From Fluviicola sp. (GTDB lineage Bacteria; Bacteroidota; Bacteroidia; Flavobacteriales_D; Crocinitomicaceae), in assembly GCA_002734085.1 (NCBI GenBank), contig NVXV01000001.1, positions 485,000 to 548,999 of the forward strand: a DNA stretch of 64,000 nucleotides, written 5' to 3'. The position numbers and the translations under genes are program-made. Below, piece after piece: positions 26,423 to 34,735 of the stretch (positions are counted from its first letter, which is position 1; each line of letters opens with the position of its first letter). The notes under the pieces were generated by a model. That model did no database searches, was not told the origin of the DNA, and was given only the letters and a program-made list of their open reading frames with translations.

Positions 26423-27649
26423 TTACTTCAAGTCTTCCACCAAAAGACTCAGTTTCTCAATTGTCACATGATCCATTACCACAATTTTAAACCATTTGGG
26501 GTTATCGTGGTTGTCTGGAACGAGTCCATATTTCTTTGCGATTTCGCTTGAGACATGTTCACTTCTAATTGTGATAATATTTGAGGAAGGATGGCGATAA
26601 TATTTTATGTTTAATTGATCAAGCTGGTCACAAATCCAACCCGTTCTCTTCTGTAGAACAAAGATCTTTTCCATCCAGCCGAAAGGGCCATACTTTGAAA
26701 GAATCATCCACACAGCAACAGCGTTTGCTCCAGAACGACTACCAATTAGTGTATAGTCTTCCCCTTCTACATAACTAGCTTCTTTGGTGTTTGCATAATG
26801 GATGAGGTCTTTTCTAATGATGAATATACCTGTTCCATAAGGAGCTTGTGCCATTTTGTGAGCGTCAAGAGTCACTGAAGATACGTTAGTATTTCGAAAA
26901 TCTAAGCGGTGTTCTTTTTGAGAAAAAGGAAAGTAGAACCCTCCGTATGCACCGTCTAGATGAATAAAGTAAGGAGTGTCTAGACGATCTAACACTTCTG
27001 AATACACATCGGGATTATCGACAGATCCAAACATTGTGGTCATCATGTTGGCTACAACAATAAATGCCTTAACACCTCTGTCTTGTTGAGCTTTAATCGC
27101 CTTTTCTACAGTTTCTTTTGAGATTGTTCGATTGTTTTCATCTACTTTCACTTTTTGGACTGGAATATTTAAAACATTTCCAGCCTTATCCATCGAATAG
27201 TGGTTATCTTCAGAACACAGAATACAAATCTCATCGTTTTCAAAGCGCTTCTCAGAGTTAAAGTAATTTCTGTAAATCCATATCGCCTGCATATTTGCTT
27301 CGGTACCTCCTGAGGCTACATACCCATCAAAATGATCGTCGGTTCCGTTCAAAATGTCATACGAACAAATGTCGATGAGCTCTCTTTCTATTTCTTGAGT
27401 TCCAGCAAAGAATGACTCTGATTCACCAATCGTGTGACAACCAATGTGGTTTGGATTTTTTATTAAGGTAGATAAAAAAGGCGCATCTTTTAAGAAACTC
27501 GCATCTTGAGAAAAAACTTTGTCATCAAGATAAGATGCTGGAACACCAAGAACGTTTTTATCAACGTAATTAATGTTTTTATCTAACGCGCCGAAAACAA
27601 TTTTTTTTATCTCTTCTTCTGATTTTTTTTGCCAGTGTTTCTCTTCCAT
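26423..27649 (-). CDS. PLP-dependent decarboxylase, group II family
   Basis: A cytoplasmic amino-acid decarboxylase-like protein (about 408 residues). The start is the ATG at 27649 (MEEKHWQKK); the TTG two codons earlier is less likely. Motifs: DGYVASGGTEANMQA, CSEDNHYSMDKAGN (stacking His), HLDGAYGGFYFPF (Asp/Ala that hold the cofactor ring), and SVTLDAHKMAQAPYGTG with the PLP-binding Lys. Family members act on aspartate, tyrosine, histidine or glutamate, and the substrate cannot be assigned from sequence alone. The gene stands alone. A TATCTTTG box lies 15 bases upstream. Confidence 0.85.
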   Translation of the reverse strand: MEEKHWQKKSEEEIKKIVFGALDKNINYVDKNVLGVPASYLDDKVFSQDASFLKDAPFLSTLIKNPNHIGCHTIGESESFFAGTQEIERELIDICSYDILNGTDDHFDGYVASGGTEANMQAIWIYRNYFNSEKRFENDEICILCSEDNHYSMDKAGNVLNIPVQKVKVDENNRTISKETVEKAIKAQQDRGVKAFIVVANMMTTMFGSVDNPDVYSEVLDRLDTPYFIHLDGAYGGFYFPFSQKEHRLDFRNTNVSSVTLDAHKMAQAPYGTGIFIIRKDLIHYANTKEASYVEGEDYTLIGSRSGANAVAVWMILSKYGPFGWMEKIFVLQKRTGWICDQLDQLNIKYYRHPSSNIITIRSEHVSSEIAKKYGLVPDNHDNPKWFKIVVMDHVTIEKLSLLVEDLK

Positions 27650-27663
27650 AGCCAACTTTTATG

Positions 27664-27671
27664 CAAAGATA
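27664..27671 (-). promoter_or_regulatory. -7 box (TATCTTTG on minus) for the PLP decarboxylase gene
   Basis: CAAAGATA on the + strand reads TATCTTTG on the minus strand, 15 bases before the ATG at 27649. No matching -33 element is evident. Confidence 0.45.
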
Positions 27672-27831
27672 TAAACTATTTTTAGGCGTTTAGACGAAAA
27701 TTACTTTATATTAAACACTGGTATTCGAGTGATGTGAAATTTTTTTTCTTAAGTTCGCTATTTGCAGGTGTTTTTTTATTGTCGGCTTTTGAAAGTAGTT
27801 CGATAAGAAATTTGTTAATTAAACAGTTAGT

Positions 27832-28689
27832 ATGATGCGATCTATTTTTTTGTTATTATCATTTAGCCCCATCCTTATTAGTTATGGGCAGAAACTACAA
27901 GCTTATCAGTTGTTTAATAAGGAAGGGAAAAAAGTAGATTTTGAAAAAATGGTTTCAACCTTAAGTGAAAAAGACGTAATTCTATTCGGTGAACTTCATA
28001 ATGACCCTATTTCTCACTGGATGCAACTCGAGCTGACAAAAAAAATGCATGAAAAAGGTAACATCGCTATGGGTGGGGAGATGTTTGAACAGGACAATCA
28101 AAATGCAGTTAATAGCTATTTATCTGGCGCTTTAGATGATGAAGGCCTTGACACAGTAGCTCGTCTCTGGACAAATTATAAAACAGATTACAAGCCGCTG
28201 CTCGATTATGCAAAAGACAATGTAATCAATTTTATTGCGACAAATATACCCAGACGATATGCAAGTATGGTTTATAAAAATGGGTTTGAAATCCTCGATA
28301 GTTTACCAAAGAAAGAAAAAGAATGGATTGCACCCTTACCTATCCCCTATGATCCAGAACTCCCGGGGTACAAGGCAATGCAAACCATGATGAGCGATCA
28401 CGCAAATGAGAATTTCCCAAAGGCTCAGGCTATAAAAGATGCAACAATGGCGCATTTTATTTATCAGCGTTTTAAACGTGATAACGCAATGTTTATTCAT
28501 TACAATGGAGCTTACCATAGCAATAACTTTGAGGGCATTTACTGGTATTTAAAACAGCTTCAGGAGTCTTTGAGGATTGGAACGATAACTACAGTGTTGC
28601 AAGAAAATGTAAATACACTTGAAAAAGACAATGCAGCGGTTGCAGATTTCATTTTGGTCGTAGACGAAGATATGACCACAACATACTAA
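27832..28689 (+). CDS. ChaN-family exported protein
   Basis: A 285-residue protein with an N-terminal signal peptide (MMRSIFLLLSFSPILISYGQ) and no lipobox cysteine. The ChaN core shows VILFGELHNDPISHWMQLEL and GGEMFEQDNQNAVNSYL, then LLDYAKDN..FIATNIPRRYASMV and MFIHYNGAYHSNN. Characterised ChaN proteins bind haem and are iron-regulated lipoproteins. Here the haem role is inferred from family only. The gene is 12 bases upstream of the LD-carboxypeptidase gene, so an operon is likely. Confidence 0.82.
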   Translation: MMRSIFLLLSFSPILISYGQKLQAYQLFNKEGKKVDFEKMVSTLSEKDVILFGELHNDPISHWMQLELTKKMHEKGNIAMGGEMFEQDNQNAVNSYLSGALDDEGLDTVARLWTNYKTDYKPLLDYAKDNVINFIATNIPRRYASMVYKNGFEILDSLPKKEKEWIAPLPIPYDPELPGYKAMQTMMSDHANENFPKAQAIKDATMAHFIYQRFKRDNAMFIHYNGAYHSNNFEGIYWYLKQLQESLRIGTITTVLQENVNTLEKDNAAVADFILVVDEDMTTTY

Positions 28690-28701
28690 ATTACTTTTGT
28701 T

Positions 28702-29607
28702 ATGATGAAAATTCCTCAACAATTAGAAAAAGGTGATACTGTTGCGATAGTAGCGCCTGCAAAGGCAATTGAAAAGGATGTGATAAGCCACGCAAAAACT
28801 TTTTTGGAAGATGCGGGCTTTAAAGTTAAAATTGGAAAGCACTGTATGGGAAATCATAATTATTTTTCTGGAAGCGATGCGGAGAGGGTTGAAGATTTTC
28901 AAAATGCAATCAACGATGAAGAAGTAAAAGCTATTGTTTGTGCTCGGGGTGGCTACGGGTGTGTTCGAATTGTAGATCGCATTAACTGGGTCGACTTCCT
29001 TGATCAACCAAAGTGGATTGTTGGTTTTAGTGATGTAACTGTTTTTCACCAACGATTAACCAATTTGGGAGTGGCTTCTTTACACGCAACAATGCCCTTA
29101 AATTACAAAGACAATTCTCAAAATGCACTTACTTCTATGGTTAAAGCCTTGACTGGCGAGAAACTTTCTTATTCTTGGAATGGTTCAACGTCTAATAAAA
29201 CTGGAATGGCAGAAGGAGAATTGGTTGGAGGAAACTTAGCAGTATTGTGTGGATTAATTGGAACAACTGATATGCCTGATTACAAAGATAAAATATTGTT
29301 TCTCGAAGAAGTAGGAGAGCATTTATATGCACTTGATCGAATGTTTTATCAATTGGAAAAAAGTGGAATATTAGATCAAATACGGGGATTAGTTTTAGGA
29401 AGCTTCATCAATATTAAAGACACAGAAGTTCCTTTTGGAAAGTCTTTAGATGAAATCATCCTGGCACATTTTAAGTACAGAAACATTCCGATAGCTTTTG
29501 ATTTTCCAGCTGGGCATATTGATGATAACAACACTCTAAAACTAGGAAAAAACACATTGTTTACTGTATCTGAAGATAATTGTGCACTTGACGAATTAAA
29601 TGATTAA
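28702..29607 (+). CDS. Peptidase S66 family LD-carboxypeptidase
   Basis: A 301-residue cytoplasmic serine peptidase of the LdcA/MccF family. LdcA removes the terminal D-Ala from muropeptide tetrapeptides during murein recycling. The N terminus DTVAIVAPAKAIEKD, ARGGYGCVRIVDRI, and WIVGFSDVTVFHQRL with the nucleophile Ser are visible. The later LFLEEVGEHLYALDRMFYQL and FDFPAGHIDDNNTLKLG supply the catalytic Glu and His. No signal peptide, as expected for LdcA. The 3' end overlaps the convergent kinase gene by 12 bases. Confidence 0.9.
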   Translation: MMKIPQQLEKGDTVAIVAPAKAIEKDVISHAKTFLEDAGFKVKIGKHCMGNHNYFSGSDAERVEDFQNAINDEEVKAIVCARGGYGCVRIVDRINWVDFLDQPKWIVGFSDVTVFHQRLTNLGVASLHATMPLNYKDNSQNALTSMVKALTGEKLSYSWNGSTSNKTGMAEGELVGGNLAVLCGLIGTTDMPDYKDKILFLEEVGEHLYALDRMFYQLEKSGILDQIRGLVLGSFINIKDTEVPFGKSLDEIILAHFKYRNIPIAFDFPAGHIDDNNTLKLGKNTLFTVSEDNCALDELND

Positions 29608-30798
29608 GTCGAATGTAAATTTGGTGCCATCTTCTGTTGAGACTTTTTTTGCTGTTCCATCAAGTTGATTTGCAAGCAGCTCGATTAATTCCAGACCAAA
29701 ACCATTTGTTTTAACTTTCTTTTCTTTCCACCTTCCATTATCTGAATATTCTAAGACGTAGCGATTGTCATCATTCTTTTTAAACGATACAGAAATTTTA
29801 TTATCACTTCTACCGTCGAATGCATGCTTAATCGAGTTTGTAATTAATTCATTTAAGATGAGTGCCAATGGAACCACACCCTCTGCTGAAAGGTGATCAA
29901 CGTTTGTGCTTACTTTTAAATCTACATCATTTGTTGTATCCGTTGATTCCAAAACCATTTCACTTAACTCTTGAACGTAACTTTTAAAGTCAATCTTATT
30001 TATCTTTTCAGATAAGTACATCATTTCATGCATTCTAGCGATGGAAATTAAACGCATTTTCAACTCTTCGAATGTGGCAATTGTATGTTTGTCTTCAACG
30101 CTGTTTGATTGGAGCTTAATCAAGCTTATAACCACCTGTAAATTGTTTTTTACCCTGTGATGAATCTCTTGAAGCATTACTGTTTTTTCTTCGTTGATTT
30201 GTTTCAATTCAGTATTTGAGTTTTTCAAATTTGAAATAATTTCTTTTTCTGTTAACCAGCTTAATCGAAGAATTGTAAGAATTTCTATGGCTACAAAGAG
30301 AGCTGTTCCAATAACTATTGTCGCCCTTAGTATTTTTGGATTTTCAAACTCAATTGCAGGGTTTTTTAATACATCTGATTCAACTAAAATCATTGCAGCA
30401 GCGTGCATTAATGTAAAAAGCAGTAGGTACCCCCATTCTTTTTTGATATCAAAAAAAACAAAAATCCCTCCAATGATACCAAAGGATGCGATATGAGGAT
30501 AGTATTCACTACCTATTCTTGCAGATGCTAAAGTCCCAAATATAATAACCACAATAACCGTGGAAATTTTTGCAAACTTGAAGTAGCCAAGATGATGAAG
30601 ATAAATCGCAATAAAACAATAAACGCCGTAGATAGAATGGAATAATGTCGCTAATTTATCTTGTTCATAGAAAATGATAACCTGAAAAATTGCAGTAAAA
30701 ATGCCAAAAAAAGTGAGCCCATTAAATAACTTTCGAATCTTCAAATCATGAACCGACCCCTTAAAATCCTTAATACCAATATTTAATATTTGCTTCAC
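29596..30798 (-). CDS. Membrane sensor histidine kinase, HisKA_2/HWE type
   Basis: A 400-residue inner-membrane kinase. About six membrane helices fill residues 25-190, with no periplasmic domain. A short coiled coil follows, then the HisKA_2 box VMLQEIHHRVKNNLQVVISLIKLQS (phospho-acceptor His), and a HATPase domain with PLALILNELITNSIKHAF, YSDNG and GFGLELIELLANQLDG. The start is GTG at 30798, because no ATG occurs in frame upstream. There is no cognate regulator next to it, so it is an orphan. Confidence 0.9.
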   Translation of the reverse strand: MKQILNIGIKDFKGSVHDLKIRKLFNGLTFFGIFTAIFQVIIFYEQDKLATLFHSIYGVYCFIAIYLHHLGYFKFAKISTVIVVIIFGTLASARIGSEYYPHIASFGIIGGIFVFFDIKKEWGYLLLFTLMHAAAMILVESDVLKNPAIEFENPKILRATIVIGTALFVAIEILTILRLSWLTEKEIISNLKNSNTELKQINEEKTVMLQEIHHRVKNNLQVVISLIKLQSNSVEDKHTIATFEELKMRLISIARMHEMMYLSEKINKIDFKSYVQELSEMVLESTDTTNDVDLKVSTNVDHLSAEGVVPLALILNELITNSIKHAFDGRSDNKISVSFKKNDDNRYVLEYSDNGRWKEKKVKTNGFGLELIELLANQLDGTAKKVSTEDGTKFTFDLII

Positions 30799-30868
30799 TC
30801 TAAACAGTAATAGTCTTAGACCAAAACTAATGAAAAATACAAGACATGATTGTCAATCAAATGAAAGT

Positions 30869-32695
30869 TTACTTCATTTCAAAGACCTCAATTTTTAAAT
30901 CGTCAACATATACGGGAAGCTTTCCTCTGTGCCAAAAACCGACATTTAGTTTGTCGTCTTTTGTTCTAACTTCAGGTGTAAGATAGTACATTGATATTTC
31001 GCTCCACTTATTAGCTGGTAGAGGGTTTTTTGATGTGGAAAAGTCTCTCCAACTATAGGGTCTTCCTTTGTACTGAAAACAAACGAAAAGACTAGTTGGG
31101 TTTTCTATACTAGGTTCGGTAGGATAGATCATTGCTTGTACTTTTATCCATACATGATCCTTATCGGTGAGTTTACGATAAGGCGTAACAAAAGGCTCTG
31201 AATAAATTGTTGAACTGTCTAGTTTAAATGAATGCTTTCCACTATAAGATTGTTTTATGCTATTTCCAAGACTTTCAAAACCCTCTTCATAAAGCGTACG
31301 CTTCTCGTATTTTTCTAAATTTGGGATGCCTTCTTTGTCATCAATATTGCGGTTGATGAGCAGTAAATCATCTTTTGTTTTCTGGTCTACACTTAACTTT
31401 CCAAATACAGCAAAATAATACTCTTTTGTTATTCGATCTCCAGGTATAACACCTTTGTGGAATTGAATGGTTTGAAAAACATTAAGAAATACCAATGCGC
31501 CCATCACAATAAAAACAGAGATTTTTGTAATTAAATTTGATCTAAGTAAAGCTTGTATAAAGTAACCTAAAGGTATAGCCATGATTACTAAAGACGGAAT
31601 CAATGCTCTTTGACTAAAAGAACTTGCATACCACCAGCAGGACCAACTCGAAACTAAGTATAGATTTAAAACAAAAAACAGAAAAAGAGGAAAAAAATAT
31701 TTTTTATTTTTCCGATAAAGTATTATAAAGCTGGCCGTAGCAATTAACATCAGAGGGGTATAGATAAACCAACCCTTACGAAAACTGAAAAGCACATCTA
31801 TGGTGTGTGGGGACAAAAAATCTAAACCTTCCCCTGCATTTCCATAATCCGTATAGATAAACTGACCCGTAACTAGTTTCCAGTAAATGAGCTGAGGGAG
31901 ACCAATTAAAATTACAATACAAGCAAAAGAAATAATCTGTTTTTTATATAGTTTAAAAAAGGATATACGATCTTTCAGAGAATGAATGGATTTATCTGGC
32001 CAAAATAGCGGTATGATAAGACAAACTATTTCTGTGGGTCGCATCAGAATCATCAAGCCGCAAACAACTCCGAGCAAAATGATATGTTTGAATTTTTTAT
32101 GCTTATACCATAAAATTGTACACCATACCACGATAGCATAAAAAGTAAACAGTACATTATGCGACATTGAATTTTGACCGTACATGGTGTTATGCAGCAA
32201 GTAGTTGGTGCCAAAAACAGTTAGCAATAATAAGATAATCGCAATCCGTTGCTTGAAAAAGTGAACTAAAATTTTTGAAAAAACCCAAATCCCAAGTAAT
32301 GTATATAGAATTGAACCGATAAAGATTGAAACTTGATAAGGTGCAGAAAAACCGTCAGCGGGGTAATCTGTCATTAATGCTATAATGTGGGCAACGAAGA
32401 AAAAGGGAGAATAGACTATTGACCAACCTAAAGTATACTTCATCATATATCCTTCTCCCGAACTCAGCGGGAAAATTTGATAAAGTGTATCTGTGCTGCT
32501 ATAGGTCTCTACAATGCCCTGAAGGACTTCAATGTTCTGCAGTGTGAGGTCATTATAAATAAAAGAAAAAGGAAGGTATAGGTAATAACCAAAAATATCC
32601 CAGCTAAGTGGATTATTGGGCATAAAAACAAAGTTGTTGACCACAATGAAAACAACAATTATGAAAACAAATATTTTTATGGGTGATTTAATCAA
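30869..32695 (-). CDS. GT-C-like multi-pass membrane protein
   Basis: A 608-residue inner-membrane protein with about a dozen helices in the first 400 residues and a soluble C-terminal domain (about 430-608). The first periplasmic loop (NPLSWDIFGYYLYLPFSF) has the position and acidic residue typical of GT-C glycosyltransferases that use lipid-linked sugars. RPTEIVCLIIPLFWPDKS and the GWFIYTPLMLI segment also fit. The start is TTG at 32695, the only candidate between the upstream stop and the first helix, and it lies 25 bases after a good promoter. The C-terminal domain looks like a beta-sandwich. Acceptor and donor are unknown. Confidence 0.72.
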   Translation of the reverse strand: MIKSPIKIFVFIIVVFIVVNNFVFMPNNPLSWDIFGYYLYLPFSFIYNDLTLQNIEVLQGIVETYSSTDTLYQIFPLSSGEGYMMKYTLGWSIVYSPFFFVAHIIALMTDYPADGFSAPYQVSIFIGSILYTLLGIWVFSKILVHFFKQRIAIILLLLTVFGTNYLLHNTMYGQNSMSHNVLFTFYAIVVWCTILWYKHKKFKHIILLGVVCGLMILMRPTEIVCLIIPLFWPDKSIHSLKDRISFFKLYKKQIISFACIVILIGLPQLIYWKLVTGQFIYTDYGNAGEGLDFLSPHTIDVLFSFRKGWFIYTPLMLIATASFIILYRKNKKYFFPLFLFFVLNLYLVSSWSCWWYASSFSQRALIPSLVIMAIPLGYFIQALLRSNLITKISVFIVMGALVFLNVFQTIQFHKGVIPGDRITKEYYFAVFGKLSVDQKTKDDLLLINRNIDDKEGIPNLEKYEKRTLYEEGFESLGNSIKQSYSGKHSFKLDSSTIYSEPFVTPYRKLTDKDHVWIKVQAMIYPTEPSIENPTSLFVCFQYKGRPYSWRDFSTSKNPLPANKWSEISMYYLTPEVRTKDDKLNVGFWHRGKLPVYVDDLKIEVFEMK

Positions 32696-32720
32696 ATTTA
32701 CCTACGCTTAGTTGTTTAAA

Positions 32721-32751
32721 CAAAAGTAATTTAAAATTCAATATGTGACAA
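32721..32751 (-). promoter_or_regulatory. Sigma-A promoter of the GT-C-like gene (TTG-N20-TACTTTTG)
   Basis: On the minus strand TTG (32751-32749) is followed by 20 bases and TACTTTTG (32728-32721). Both elements match the Bacteroidota consensus. Confidence 0.65.
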
Positions 32752-32872
32752 TTGATATAGTTATAATGTAGATTTTTCAAAATAGAAAGAGAGGTGTTTT
32801 GTATCCTAATTAAATAGTTATTATCGATTCTCTTCTAAATCCTTATTTTTACCTCTCAGTTATAATCATTAT

Positions 32873-34735
32873 ATGTGTGGAATAGGCGGAATCGTATCAT
32901 TTACAAATAGTATTTCCAATCGGGAATTGGAGGATATGAGTAAGGCTATTGCTCATCGTGGACCTGATGCTGATGGACTCTTTTTAGATGGAAGCAAAGT
33001 TTGCGGACTCGTTCATCGAAGATTGAGCATTATCGATATTACAGACAATGCTAATCAACCGATGACTTCTGAGAATGGGCGATATACGATAGTCTTTAAC
33101 GGAGAACTTTACAATTTTGAAGATTTGCGAGAAGAACTGAAAACACTTGATTATAAGTTCTTCACAGCGTCTGATACAGAAGTTGTTTTAAATGCATTTA
33201 TCCAATGGGGAAGTGAATGCGTCGATCGCTTTAATGGAATGTTTGCTTTTGCTATTTGGGATGAAAAAGTATCGGAGCTGTATCTTTTCAGAGATAGAAT
33301 AGGGATAAAACCGTTATATTATATCAAGACAGATGAGGTTTTTGCTTTTGCTTCAGAGATAAAAGCGTTGCTGCCACTTGCACAGGATTTATCATGGAAT
33401 AATGAAGTGGTTCACCATTTTTTTAGGCTAGGATATGTGCCTGAACCACAAACGATTTATAAACATATTAACAAGTTCCCAAAAGGAAATGCTGGTTTTC
33501 TTTCAGAAAATAGTTTTGAAATAAAACGGTATTGGAATATCAATGAAAAGGTAAAAAAGTCAACTGTTTCAGATTTTTCAATTGCCAAAAATGAGTACCA
33601 TAAAACACTCAAAGAAAGTATTCGATTGCGACTAAAAAGCGATGTGCCCTTTGGTGTTTTTTTGAGTGGTGGAATTGATTCTTCTACGGTCGCGGCTGTT
33701 GCGCAAAGTCAAACAAAGGAAAAAATAAATACTTTTTCAATTGGCTTTAAGGAAAACAAATTCAATGAAAGTGAATACGCAAAAAAAGTAGCCAACCACC
33801 TCGGAACAAATCATCACGAGTATACGCTGTCCGAAAAAGATGCACAAGAACTCATAGAACTGATCCCATCATGGTATTCAGAGCCTTTTGCTGACACTTC
33901 TGCGATCCCAACATATCTTGTCGCTAAAATGGCGAGTGAGTCCGTTAAAATGGTACTTACCGGCGACGGTGGCGACGAGCAGTTTCTGGGTTATGGTATG
34001 TATGAATGGGCATCAAGGCTATCAAGTTCATTGATTAAATCGTTAAAATCACCAATGGTTTTTGCACTTAGTAACTCGGGGAAAATTCGATTGCAAAGAG
34101 CGAGTGAATATTTTAGGTTTGATAAAAAAACAGCGCTGCATACACACATTTTTTCTGTTGATCAATACTATTATTCGGAGCGAGAAACCAAGTCTTTTTT
34201 TCATTTTGAAACGGATTATAGCGAACTACAAATTTCAAAAGTTGCTAGAAAATTATCGCCGCGAGAGAACCAAGCGCTTTTTGATTTGAATTATTATCTC
34301 ACCGATGATTTATTGACAAAAGTAGACCGAGCAACAATGCTAAATGGAGTAGAAGCAAGAGTTCCATTGCTTGATCACCATTTGATTGAGTGTTCCTTGA
34401 ACATGGACGAATCGCTCAAAGTCAATAAGGGGGAATCGAAACTACTTTTAAAAGAAATCTTGTACGAATACGTTCCTAAAGAATATTTCGACAGGCCTAA
34501 GTGGGGCTTTGGTATTCCACTGCAAAAATGGTTGTCTAATGAATTAAAACCGTTGCTTGATAAATATGTGAATCAAGAGATTCTCCAGGAAGTCGGTATT
34601 TATAATGTCCCAAAAATAGTAAGCCTAAAAGAAGAGTACCTCGGTGGGAAATCCTATTTGTACAATAAACTTTGGTTGGTAATTGTCTTTAATATTTGGT
34701 TTAAGAGCCAAGAAAAAAATAATTATCTCAAATAA
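32873..34735 (+). CDS. asnB: Asparagine synthetase (glutamine-hydrolysing) family
   Basis: A 620-residue two-domain amidotransferase. Cys2 after the initiator Met (MCGIGGIVSF) is the glutaminase nucleophile, and the N-terminal domain has AIAHRGPDADG, RLSIID and VFNGELYNF. The synthetase domain has the pyrophosphatase loop VFLSGGIDSSTVAAV and LTGDGGDEQFLGYGMYEW. It is longer than enteric AsnB (about 554), like the group often found beside surface-polysaccharide genes, where it may amidate sugars instead of aspartate. A GT-C-like gene is divergent from it. The 3' end overlaps the convergent murF-alr gene by 13 bases. Confidence 0.9.
   Translation: MCGIGGIVSFTNSISNRELEDMSKAIAHRGPDADGLFLDGSKVCGLVHRRLSIIDITDNANQPMTSENGRYTIVFNGELYNFEDLREELKTLDYKFFTASDTEVVLNAFIQWGSECVDRFNGMFAFAIWDEKVSELYLFRDRIGIKPLYYIKTDEVFAFASEIKALLPLAQDLSWNNEVVHHFFRLGYVPEPQTIYKHINKFPKGNAGFLSENSFEIKRYWNINEKVKKSTVSDFSIAKNEYHKTLKESIRLRLKSDVPFGVFLSGGIDSSTVAAVAQSQTKEKINTFSIGFKENKFNESEYAKKVANHLGTNHHEYTLSEKDAQELIELIPSWYSEPFADTSAIPTYLVAKMASESVKMVLTGDGGDEQFLGYGMYEWASRLSSSLIKSLKSPMVFALSNSGKIRLQRASEYFRFDKKTALHTHIFSVDQYYYSERETKSFFHFETDYSELQISKVARKLSPRENQALFDLNYYLTDDLLTKVDRATMLNGVEARVPLLDHHLIECSLNMDESLKVNKGESKLLLKEILYEYVPKEYFDRPKWGFGIPLQKWLSNELKPLLDKYVNQEILQEVGIYNVPKIVSLKEEYLGGKSYLYNKLWLVIVFNIWFKSQEKNNYLK

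Noticed and set aside
32772..32787. TTTTCA-AAA-TAGAAA upstream of asnB as a third enhancer site
   Set aside because: It has two mismatches in the second half, stands alone rather than in a 20-bp pair, and has no GG-N10-GC box between it and the gene.
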